This document shows positions 28,633 through 36,151 of a stretch of 42,542 bases of DNA, one piece after another; the stretch's first letter is position 1, and each line of letters starts with the position of its first letter. Made by a program: the position numbers and the translations under genes. Under the pieces are notes generated by a model. The model had not been told where the DNA came from, did not search any database, and saw only the letters and a list, made by a program, of their open reading frames with translations. The DNA is from an uncultured Gilliamella sp. (GTDB lineage: Bacteria; Pseudomonadota; Gammaproteobacteria; Enterobacterales; Orbaceae), in the NCBI GenBank assembly GCA_945271295.1, contig CALYPG010000024.1, forward strand, positions 1 to 42,542, written 5' to 3'.

Positions 28633-29523
28633 CTAGATGTTAGAATCTAACACAAATTCAATAAACAACTTCAGTTTTGGTAAGCGTTGTGCATCAGCAG
28701 TATAAATCAAATGCATTTTTTTAGCCGGTGGCAAATACCCTTGTAATATTGGTAATAATTTTTTTTGTTTAATTAGATCACCAAGCATAAATTCTGATAA
28801 CATCGTGATCCCTACCCCTTCAACCGCGGCCGACGCTAACACCGAAGTATCATTACTCTTAAAAGCACCGGAGATAGGAATTTGCACTAATTTACCGTTA
28901 ATAGTAAAAGGCCAAATATTATCATTACCGTTACGATTAACATATTGATAAATCAAGCATTGATGATCTTTTAGTTCATAGGGGGTTGCCGGAATACCAT
29001 ACTCAGTGATATAACTCGGTGATACGGCGAAAATGGGCTGATAAGGACTAAGTTTACGGGCAATTAACCCTGAATCATTCAATTCACCGACACGAAAAGC
29101 AATATCAAATTCCTCTTTAACTAAATCAACATAACGATCACTGAGTTGAACATCAACATTAATTTTTGGATAGCACTTCATAAATTGGCTAATTAAAGGT
29201 ATCAAAGTAAACCGACCAAAACTTAGTGGCGCACTAATTCTAATTCTCCCCTTAGGCTCTTCACTAAACTGCTGTGCCAAGGTTTTAGTCTTCTTAACTT
29301 CGCCAAGAATAACTAAACAGCGATCATAATATTGTTTGCCAAATTCAGTTAACATTTGTGAACGAGTCGTTCGATTAAGTAATTTTAATCCTAAATAGCT
29401 TTCTAAAAAGGCTATGTATTTAGCGACCATTTGTGGTGAGGTATTTAACGAAATGGATGAAGTAGCAAATGAACCAGTCTTTACCGTTAATACAAATGCT
29501 TCCATACATCTAAATAGATCCAT
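28633..29523 (-). CDS. LysR-family transcriptional regulator
   Basis: Standard LysR-type regulator: a winged helix at about 1-60 (FVLTVKTGSFATSSISLNTSPQ-like core, RTTRSQMLTEFG) and a substrate-binding effector domain at about 90-296 (GRIRISAPLSFGRFTLIPLI, DIAFRVGEL). The length of 296 aa is usual, and the N-terminal style is that of the CrgA/PtrR-like group. It is divergent from the dinucleotide-binding gene, with a perfect 9-bp inverted repeat between them, so it probably controls that gene and the dehydrogenase after it. The inducer is unknown. Confidence 0.88.
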   Translation of the reverse strand: MDLFRCMEAFVLTVKTGSFATSSISLNTSPQMVAKYIAFLESYLGLKLLNRTTRSQMLTEFGKQYYDRCLVILGEVKKTKTLAQQFSEEPKGRIRISAPLSFGRFTLIPLISQFMKCYPKINVDVQLSDRYVDLVKEEFDIAFRVGELNDSGLIARKLSPYQPIFAVSPSYITEYGIPATPYELKDHQCLIYQYVNRNGNDNIWPFTINGKLVQIPISGAFKSNDTSVLASAAVEGVGITMLSEFMLGDLIKQKKLLPILQGYLPPAKKMHLIYTADAQRLPKLKLFIEFVLDSNI

Positions 29524-29568
29524 AATTACTAATTCTCAGTTGTTAATAAATCAATTATAACTATATTT

Positions 29569-29594
29569 ATTATCTTTTAATTTACAAAGATAAT
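29569..29594. promoter_or_regulatory. Inverted repeat, probable LysR operator
   Basis: ATTATCTTT (29569-29577) and AAAGATAAT (29586-29594) form a perfect 9-bp inverted repeat with an 8-base spacer. It is centred between the divergent LysR and dinucleotide-binding genes, the usual place for a LysR binding site. Confidence 0.55.
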
Positions 29595-29627
29595 ACACCA
29601 TTATTATCAGGAATAGGAAATATTACA

Positions 29628-30302
29628 GTGAAAAAAATTGGTATAATTGGAGCTGGATTTGTTGGTCAAGCTTGTGCAACGCTATTTATGCAGGCTGGTT
29701 ACCAGGTCATGTTGAGTAATTCAAGAGATAAAAATACACTATTTAGTGTAACTAGAGGTATAGGCTGTGAAATTGGCAGTCAACAAGAAGCTATTGAATT
29801 TGGCGATATAATCATGGCTGCAATTCCATTCATCAATTATCCACAACTACCAACTGAACTACTCGCCAATAAAATCGTTCTTGATACCATGAACTATTAT
29901 CCTAAGCGTGACGGACAGTTCCAACAATTAGATAATTATGAAACCACAACCAGTGAATTAGTTGCTAAGCATCTAAATAAATCTAAACTTATCAAAGTGT
30001 TTAATGCCATTCTGGCAAAAGATATCGTGAAAGATGCAAAACCAAACGATAAATTAAATAGACGCGCAATTCCAGTTGCAGGAGATGACTTATTAACCAA
30101 ACAAGTAATATTTGAGTTACTCGATCGTGTGGGCTTTGATTATGTTGATGTCGGATCTTTAGCTGTAAGTTGGAAATTTGAACGAGCTAAACCAGCTTAT
30201 TGCTTCCCATTTAACCGCCAACAATTACAAGAAGCTTTAATGCAAGCACAAAGAGACATTGAGTTACCAGAAAACTTATGGAACAAGTTATTACAGATTT
30301 AA
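29628..30302 (+). CDS. NADP-binding oxidoreductase of the F420-reductase-like group
   Basis: Dinucleotide-binding protein of COG2085 type. The Rossmann glycine motif GAGFVG is at 8-13, then VMLSNSRDKNTL with the SR signature of NADPH binding, then ATIP-like MAAIPFINY. The region VKVFNA-like IKVFNAILAKD and PVAGDD match proteins annotated as NADPH-dependent F420 reductases, although F420 is not expected here. Translation starts with GTG after an AGGA ribosome site. The length is 224 aa. It is 48 bases from the next dehydrogenase and divergent from the LysR gene. The substrate is unknown. Confidence 0.75.
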   Translation: MKKIGIIGAGFVGQACATLFMQAGYQVMLSNSRDKNTLFSVTRGIGCEIGSQQEAIEFGDIIMAAIPFINYPQLPTELLANKIVLDTMNYYPKRDGQFQQLDNYETTTSELVAKHLNKSKLIKVFNAILAKDIVKDAKPNDKLNRRAIPVAGDDLLTKQVIFELLDRVGFDYVDVGSLAVSWKFERAKPAYCFPFNRQQLQEALMQAQRDIELPENLWNKLLQI

Positions 30303-30350
30303 ACAACAATAATTAATATATAAAAACATTTTAATGAAAGGTAAATTGAT

Positions 30351-31139
30351 ATGCAAAATATAGATAAAAAATATACGGTTATAACCGGTGCGAGTTCAGG
30401 AATAGGTTATGCAACAGCCATCGCTTTTGCTAAACGTAATAAAAATCTTATTGTGATTGCCAGAAGAGAAGAACAATTAGCCTTATTAAAACAAAAAATT
30501 GCTGAAATTAATCCACAATTAGATGTAGTGATTAAAGTGTGCGATATATCAAACTCAGCCAATGTGCATACACTTTTTAATCAATTGGATAATTATTTTA
30601 TTGAAACTTGGATCAATAATGCCGGATTTGGACACTATGGAAGTGTGGCTGATCAGGATTTAGATAAAATTGAAACAATGTTACATTTAAATATTGAAGC
30701 TTTAACCATCTTTTCTACTCTCTATACCCGAAAATATCACAACCAATCAGGCACACAAATTATTAACATCTCATCACGCGGTGGGTACATCATTGTTCCA
30801 AATGCTGTCACCTATTGTGCAACTAAATTTTATGTCAATGCCTTTACCGAAGGACTTGCACAAGAGTTAAAACAAAGCCAAGCTAAATTAGCCGCCAAAG
30901 TTCTGGCTCCAGCGGCAACCCAAACTGAATTTGGTCAAAAGGCCAATAATGTTAGTGAATATGACTACGATAAAAGCTTCGCTAAATATCATACCGCAGA
31001 TCAAATGGCTGAATTTTTGCTAGCATTATATGATAGCGATAAAGTTATAGGTGAAATCAATACTAAGGATTTTTCATTTTCTTTAAAAGATAGTATATTT
31101 CCTTATTCTGGTGATCCTAAACAAAACCAAAAAAGTTGA
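30351..31139 (+). CDS. Short-chain dehydrogenase/reductase
   Basis: Classical SDR enzyme. Cofactor motif TGASSGIG (12-19), with IARRE (36-40) suggesting NADP(H), NNAG (89-92), catalytic Ser near 142 and Tyr155-x3-Lys159 in YCATK. It resembles the DltE/YqjQ-like group of broad-range oxidoreductases. The length of 262 aa is normal. It is likely cotranscribed with the preceding oxidoreductase under the LysR protein. The substrate is unknown. Confidence 0.85.
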   Translation: MQNIDKKYTVITGASSGIGYATAIAFAKRNKNLIVIARREEQLALLKQKIAEINPQLDVVIKVCDISNSANVHTLFNQLDNYFIETWINNAGFGHYGSVADQDLDKIETMLHLNIEALTIFSTLYTRKYHNQSGTQIINISSRGGYIIVPNAVTYCATKFYVNAFTEGLAQELKQSQAKLAAKVLAPAATQTEFGQKANNVSEYDYDKSFAKYHTADQMAEFLLALYDSDKVIGEINTKDFSFSLKDSIFPYSGDPKQNQKS

Positions 31140-31225
31140 TCAAAAATCGATTTATCTATTAATCAACAAAGAACATAACGATTGAATTTTGGTATCATTT
31201 TTATATTAAAACGTATAATACACAG

Positions 31226-31393
31226 GGAACATCTTGGCAGAATTTCAAGCAATAGCATGAATTTGTTTTAGTTCTCCCCTGCCTTAAGTTGTGTGTGCCA
31301 ATGGAATTAATTGGCATAGAACATTTGGCAGGAAGCGCACCATTAACTCAGTCAAATTAGTTGCTCCCTACAAGGAGTAACTTTTCTTTTTTT
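31226..31393 (+). ncRNA. Probable small RNA of about 168 nt, unassigned
   Basis: The region between the dehydrogenase and the adhesin-like gene has no ORF but has transcription signals: TATAAT at 31214-31219 (weak -35, TTGGTA at 31189-31194, 19-base spacing) and a strong terminator at 31360-31393. Between them nested stems can form: CCTGCC (31278-31283) with GGCAGG (31327-31332), enclosing TGCCAAT (31296-31302) and ATTGGCA (31310-31316) with GGA in the loop. GGA also occurs at 31226-31228, 31331-31333 and 31374-31376, so a CsrA-binding RNA is one possibility. A 6S-like long hairpin is another. I cannot assign a family. Confidence 0.5.
31360..31393 (+). terminator. Terminator of the small RNA
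   Basis: GTTGCTCC (31360-31367) and GGAGTAAC (31374-31381) form an 8-bp stem with one wobble, then TTTTCTTTTTTT. It is too far from the dehydrogenase stop (221 bases) to be its natural end. Confidence 0.8.
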
Positions 31394-31441
31394 GTTTAAT
31401 TTTATTTACTCCGTCTTGACTTGCCGCCTAATAAATTAAAA

Positions 31442-31492
31442 AAAGACCTAAGTACTAAGGATAGGTGCAAACTCCATAGTACTCAGGTCTTT
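31442..31492 (-). terminator. Terminator hairpin inside the end of the adhesin-like gene
   Basis: The arms 31442-31456 and 31478-31492 are a 15-bp inverted repeat with one mismatch around a 21-base loop. On the minus strand a T-run follows. The upstream arm lies in the last codons of the gene, so coding and terminator sequence overlap. Confidence 0.65.
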
Positions 31493-33068
31493 CAGAATTG
31501 TGAGTAGAATTGAAGCTATTAACGTAACCATAGTTCGAGTAGACATAGAACTGTTTTGTACCGAAATTATCACTTGTCCAATAGTTGAAGGCAACGAAGC
31601 CGGCTCCAGTATAATTGTCAATACGCCCCCATTCAGAAAAAAAACCTGCTCCAATGTAACGCATGTAATTGTTAGTACTTGATGATGGTGTGGCACCGAC
31701 TGAACCTTGACACCAAGCGGCCGAATTAACACCTAAACACACAGCATTGGTTAGATCTTTTACATTGGACATACGATAACCGAGGCTTGAACACCAAGAG
31801 GACATGCTAGCAGCAGTGTCTATTTTATTTCCTGAGTTGACAAACCACTTCTTTAATACAAAACCATATTTTACTACTGCTCTATTACTACTATCATAAC
31901 CCACTAACTCAAAGGTTTGAGGCAAAGTGATTGCACCAAGCCTACTTGGTGAATTTGAATTGATTTGAGGTTCAGATGCCGACGGGCCGGTAAGCGTAAC
32001 GCGGACAGATGCATCTCCATTAGGATTAAAATTATCTCGTGGTGGATTCAGCGTCATGGTAGCAGTAATACCGCCTTTGGTTACAGCTGGCCAAGTCAAA
32101 GGCCCATTACCACCTATGAGTAAATCAAAATACAGATTATTAGCACCTGTAGTCGGGAAGTTGCGACTGTATGATGATGGCTGAGTTGATTGAACAAGGA
32201 ACCCCATAGACAGGTTCCATATATTTGCAGGTCCGGTGAAATTCCATCTTGATATTTCACCCCCATTTGTGCCAAATTGTAAACTTGGCCTGACGTAGCA
32301 GATAGAGGGAGGAGAGTTTGGCTTAATATAATAAGTTGCACTACTACCAGTGAAATTACTACTATTAGGCAATCCATACTGGGTGTTTAAACTACCATTG
32401 GTACTAGATAGCACCACTTTATAAGGGGCATTACAAATATTTAACACGGTACTACGACTAACAGCTTGGTTATTTTTATCGGTAATACTAACACTTAGAC
32501 TTCCAGTTGCGGTTATACCATTTACCCCTTGACCGTCACCATCATCGTCACCCCAATAATTATAAGGCGCACCAATAAGATCATTTAATGTTATTGAGTC
32601 AGTAGTGGTGGGAATCAACATACCAATATCCGCAAAGCTTTGCCCATCTTTGGGTAACTTTATTGGGTTTGTAGAAGTTGAAGTATTGGTTCTTGGGGTA
32701 ATGCTAGTACCGTCTGATAAGGTAATACCCAACAAACCTTCGGTAGTGGTCACCTTGGTGCGACCATTATCAAACGTTAAATAGGGATTAGTACCATTAA
32801 TAACTTGTGCGATATGGGCTGATAATGCTTGTGTATTAGCTGAATATGGCAATAATAACAAAGGTATTAACGCTAAAGCTACTTTAGATAAACATTTTGA
32901 ATTAAAAAAAAATAGATGCAACAGCGGCAATAAAATCCAATTGTTGAGAACTAAAATAATTCTTGGATGAGGATACCTAACTATAATGTTGTTAAGAAGA
33001 TTTAAGCTATAAGGTTTCCAAGCCTGATGCCTGATGCCTGATGCCTGATGCCTTAAATTATATTGCAT
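31455..33068 (-). CDS. Secreted adhesin-like protein, probably phase-variable
   Basis: 537-aa protein that I do not recognise as a named family. Translation begins at an ATG with a TAGGA ribosome site. The first residues are repeats of RHQASGI encoded by a 7-bp DNA repeat. A hydrophobic signal-like segment ends in LLLLPYSANTQA (about 65-82). The mature part is Ser/Thr/Asn-rich and beta-like, with an Asp-rich calcium-loop-like DDDGDGQG (about 175). The C-terminal ~100 residues have Trp, Gly and Cys spacing (WCSSLGYRMS, FNYWTSDNFG, final YYGVCTYP) like lectin-like or DUF1566-type tip domains. An Ala/Ser-poor leader and a 9-T tract in the signal region add a second slippage site. A surface or secreted role is inferred. 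Codon use looks like accessory DNA. Confidence 0.65.
   Translation of the reverse strand: MQYNLRHQASGIRHQAWKPYSLNLLNNIIVRYPHPRIILVLNNWILLPLLHLFFFNSKCLSKVALALIPLLLLPYSANTQALSAHIAQVINGTNPYLTFDNGRTKVTTTEGLLGITLSDGTSITPRTNTSTSTNPIKLPKDGQSFADIGMLIPTTTDSITLNDLIGAPYNYWGDDDGDGQGVNGITATGSLSVSITDKNNQAVSRSTVLNICNAPYKVVLSSTNGSLNTQYGLPNSSNFTGSSATYYIKPNSPPSICYVRPSLQFGTNGGEISRWNFTGPANIWNLSMGFLVQSTQPSSYSRNFPTTGANNLYFDLLIGGNGPLTWPAVTKGGITATMTLNPPRDNFNPNGDASVRVTLTGPSASEPQINSNSPSRLGAITLPQTFELVGYDSSNRAVVKYGFVLKKWFVNSGNKIDTAASMSSWCSSLGYRMSNVKDLTNAVCLGVNSAAWCQGSVGATPSSSTNNYMRYIGAGFFSEWGRIDNYTGAGFVAFNYWTSDNFGTKQFYVYSNYGYVNSFNSTHNSERPEYYGVCTYP
33022..33053. repeat. Heptanucleotide tandem repeat in the adhesin-like gene
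   Basis: GCCTGAT repeated four times plus GCCT, within codons 6-16 of the adhesin-like gene. Seven is not a multiple of three, so loss or gain of one unit shifts the frame. The present copy number keeps the gene open. Confidence 0.9.
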
Positions 33069-33650
33069 AACATCCTACCTGTCAATTAATTTATCGTTTT
33101 TTTCGCATTTTTATGCGAGTTTGCTTATAAATAAAGCTAAATCAATTTATTAGCTTTATAATTATAAAATCTTAAAAATAAATAACCACCTTTTAACGTA
33201 AAAAATTTGTAAAGAATAGTAAAGGAAATTCGATTTACACTTTTCGGAAAGGAGTTTTTGTTTTCTACTTCTGAGGTAATTCAAATATTTTGACATTTAT
33301 TATAACGTTTTCTGGTTAGTAATACTTGGTATTGTTATCAAATAGACAAAGCAATAACACCCTAACCTTTCATTGAACCTAGAAATGGCAAATATTTGCT
33401 CTTGGCGGGTGAAATGGGTGGGTGGTGTGGCTATATAAAGGGTTTTAACAGCCACCTAACCTATTCAATTAACTGATATTATTACTATTAAACCATTTAC
33501 TTACTAAAAAGTGGTTAAATTATATCGCATATTAGTTTATACTTTAATTATGTTATCTTTTTAGTTTATGCTCAAAACAGCATTAAAACGCTGTAGCAAT
33601 AATAAAATTATTAATAATGGAATGTATTGATTAAGAAACAGGAGAAGCAG
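33069..33650. other. Long intergenic region before vgrG
   Basis: No gene seen in 580 bases. It holds several hairpins: TCGCAT/ATGCGA (33103-33118), a 10-bp stem ATAAAGCTAA/TTAGCTTTAT (33131-33159), GTGGCT/AGCCAC (33427-33455) and ACAGC/GCTGT (33577-33594). It also holds a G-rich tract at 33404-33430 with three GGG runs that is odd for this AT-rich DNA. The minus-strand promoter of the adhesin-like gene (TTGACA just before its ribosome site region) and the vgrG promoter must lie here. A long leader before vgrG suggests regulation, but I cannot identify the regulator. Confidence 0.45.
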
Positions 33651-36140
33651 ATGGCGAGCAAAGTTAACCGTCTAATTGGTCAATTAGGTGCAGAATTGGC
33701 AGGCGGATTAGTTGGTAGTTTGGGTGGCACTAGCCACAACCGTTATACCTTAACGGTGGAAAGCGTGAGTTCGCCGGTGTCTGTTTTATACATTGAGGGC
33801 GAAGAGCAGTTAAATCAACCCTGGCGTTATACCATCAGTTTTACCAGTTCAGACAAAGCCCTGTCTATTGATTCCCTTCTCAATCAAAAAGCATCATTAT
33901 CTTTTAATCCGGTTATCAATAAATCTTTAGGTTCAGCGATTCGTTCGTTAAGTGACTTCCCGTCGGTCAGTGATACCCGCACATTATATGGTGTTATCAC
34001 AGCGTTTAACCAGTTATCGGTCAATAAAGATGAAGCTCACTATCAGGTGACCTTATCGCCACGTTTAGCCAGACTGGCAACAGGACAACAGAGCGGCATA
34101 TATCAACACCAAAGTGTGGTGAGTGTAGTTGAAAGCGTATTACGAAACCATGGCTTTACCGGAATCGATTACCGCTTAGCACTAAAGGACAGTTACCCCA
34201 TTCGAGAGTTTATCACGCAGTGGCAGGAGAGTGACCTTGAGTTTATTCAACGGTTGCTTGCTGATGTGGGGATATGGTTTCGATTTGAAAGTCATGCCGA
34301 ACACCATTGTGATGTGATGGTATTAAGTGATTATGAGCAAGGCTATAATAATGTGGGTAGCATTGACTACAAATTACCGACCGGGACAATTGACGGTGGC
34401 ACCGAAAGTGTGTGGGATATGACTTTACATAGCGAAGTGGTGGCATCATCGGTCAAAGTACAAGATTACAACTACCGCGATGCACCAGCTAATTTACAGG
34501 ATGAAGTTAACACCCAACCGCAAGACCAGACTACCTATGGTACAGACTACCGTTATGAAGAGCATTATAAAGGCTTAAATACTAATGGTCAGGGAAACAC
34601 GCATCCCGGCGACGATAACGATGAAAGCGATAATGATAATAGTCATAATAATAATGATATAGAAAGTGGTCACTGGTATGCACAAATCCGTCACGAGCAT
34701 GCCATCAGCAAACAAATTATTATTAGCGGTAAAAGTAATCACTACAATCTTGCTCCGGGTCAACATATTAACATTAAAGGCAGTCCACTTTCAGGGATTA
34801 ATCAAGGGGTAATCATTTTAAGTGTGCAGGGGCAAGGTAACCGCACCGATGCATACGAACTGAGTTTTACCGCGATACCTTATCAGGTATTAAAGCCGTA
34901 TCGCCCGGCGCCGATAGCCTGGCCACAAGTCGGTGGCACATTACCTGCCAGGGTGACCAGTCCGGATAATGATACTTATGGTTATATTGATACGCAAGGG
35001 CGTTATCGGGTCAAACTTAACTTTGATTTAAAGAGCTGGAAGAAAGGTGAGGAGAGCTTATGGGTACGGCTGGCTAAACCTTATGCCGGTGCAACTTACG
35101 GTTTTCACTTTCCGCTAATTGATGGTACAGGCGTTGCGATTGCTTTTACGGATGGCAATCCAGACCGACCGTATATTGCTCATGCGATGCATGACAGTAG
35201 CCACCCGGACCTTGTTACAACGGTCAATAAACACCGTAATGTTATCCGTACACCGGCTAACAACAAACTGCGCATGGATGATAAGCGCGGAAAAGAGCAT
35301 ATAAAACTGGCAACCGAATACGGTAAGACACAGCTAAATATGGGGCACTTAGTGAACCAAAACCGGGAGCTACGCGGGGAAGGGTTTGAACTGCGCACCG
35401 ATGAGTGGGGTGCTATAGCGGCAGAAAAAGGGTTATACCTGACAAGTCAAACCGAGCCGAAAGCGCAGGGTAAGCAGCTGGATATGCAAGCGGCTATTAC
35501 CCAGATTGAAAATGCGCTATCCATTGCTAAAGCCCTGCAAAATGCCGCAACTCAGTCTGAGGCCCACAGCGCAGATACTGACAGTCAGGAACAACTCAAA
35601 TCATCCCTGACCGGGCTAAGTCAAAGTAGGATACTTGCTTATGCACAAGAAGGGATAGCGTTAACCAGTCCGGAAGATATTCAACTGTCGAGCGGTAACA
35701 GTGTGACTATCACCAGTGAAAATCAAACGGATATAAGTGCATTAAAAAACATCACGTTATCGACCAGTGAAGCAATAGGTCTGTTTGCTCAAAAAGCCGG
35801 GATAAAGCTGTTTGCCAATCAGGGTGATGTTGAGATGCAGGCCCAACATGACAATCTGAATGTGGCGGCGAAACAAGATATCAAGGTAGATAGTGTAGAC
35901 GGCAGTGTAACGGTGACAGCAAGCCAGGATATCACCTTAATTTGTGGCGGCTCTTATATCAAAATCAGTAGTCAAGGGATAGAGCTTGGAACATCAGGGA
36001 ATATCTATTTGAAGTGTAATGCTATGCAAAAGATGGGGGCGGCAACGATGGATGCTCATCAACCGAAACTATCAACGACAGAACTTAAAGTTGCACTTAT
36101 GCGAACAATAAAGAGCAAAAAAATGAATTTTTCAGGTTAA
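33651..36140 (+). CDS. vgrG: T6SS spike protein VgrG
   Basis: Trimeric tip protein of the type VI secretion needle that carries effectors into target cells. The gp27-like base (about 20-400; RYTLTVESVSSPVSVLYIEG, then LEFIQRLLADVGIWFRFE) is followed by the gp5-like OB-fold (GRYRVKLNFDLKSW, WVRLAKPYAG) and the DUF2345 beta-needle (about 580-780). I choose the ATG at 33651 because of its AGGAG site; the frame extends back to a TTG at 33627 with no ribosome site. That gives 829 aa. G+C is visibly higher than in the genes after it. No tss core gene or PAAR gene is in the window. The effector gene starts 11 bases after its stop. Confidence 0.95.
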   Translation: MASKVNRLIGQLGAELAGGLVGSLGGTSHNRYTLTVESVSSPVSVLYIEGEEQLNQPWRYTISFTSSDKALSIDSLLNQKASLSFNPVINKSLGSAIRSLSDFPSVSDTRTLYGVITAFNQLSVNKDEAHYQVTLSPRLARLATGQQSGIYQHQSVVSVVESVLRNHGFTGIDYRLALKDSYPIREFITQWQESDLEFIQRLLADVGIWFRFESHAEHHCDVMVLSDYEQGYNNVGSIDYKLPTGTIDGGTESVWDMTLHSEVVASSVKVQDYNYRDAPANLQDEVNTQPQDQTTYGTDYRYEEHYKGLNTNGQGNTHPGDDNDESDNDNSHNNNDIESGHWYAQIRHEHAISKQIIISGKSNHYNLAPGQHINIKGSPLSGINQGVIILSVQGQGNRTDAYELSFTAIPYQVLKPYRPAPIAWPQVGGTLPARVTSPDNDTYGYIDTQGRYRVKLNFDLKSWKKGEESLWVRLAKPYAGATYGFHFPLIDGTGVAIAFTDGNPDRPYIAHAMHDSSHPDLVTTVNKHRNVIRTPANNKLRMDDKRGKEHIKLATEYGKTQLNMGHLVNQNRELRGEGFELRTDEWGAIAAEKGLYLTSQTEPKAQGKQLDMQAAITQIENALSIAKALQNAATQSEAHSADTDSQEQLKSSLTGLSQSRILAYAQEGIALTSPEDIQLSSGNSVTITSENQTDISALKNITLSTSEAIGLFAQKAGIKLFANQGDVEMQAQHDNLNVAAKQDIKVDSVDGSVTVTASQDITLICGGSYIKISSQGIELGTSGNIYLKCNAMQKMGAATMDAHQPKLSTTELKVALMRTIKSKKMNFSG

Positions 36141-36151
36141 GGGATTACATC

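Noticed and set aside
31448-31732. 94-codon minus-strand ORF overlapping the adhesin-like gene
   Set aside because: It runs in another frame of the larger gene, which has a ribosome site, signal sequence and consistent composition.
33103-33159. Hairpins upstream of vgrG as terminators or attachment sites
   Set aside because: Neither is followed by a proper T-run in a useful direction, and no direct repeat flanks the island.
35115-35398. Several overlapping ORFs on both strands inside vgrG
   Set aside because: They lie within the conserved VgrG frame and have no ribosome sites or recognisable motifs.
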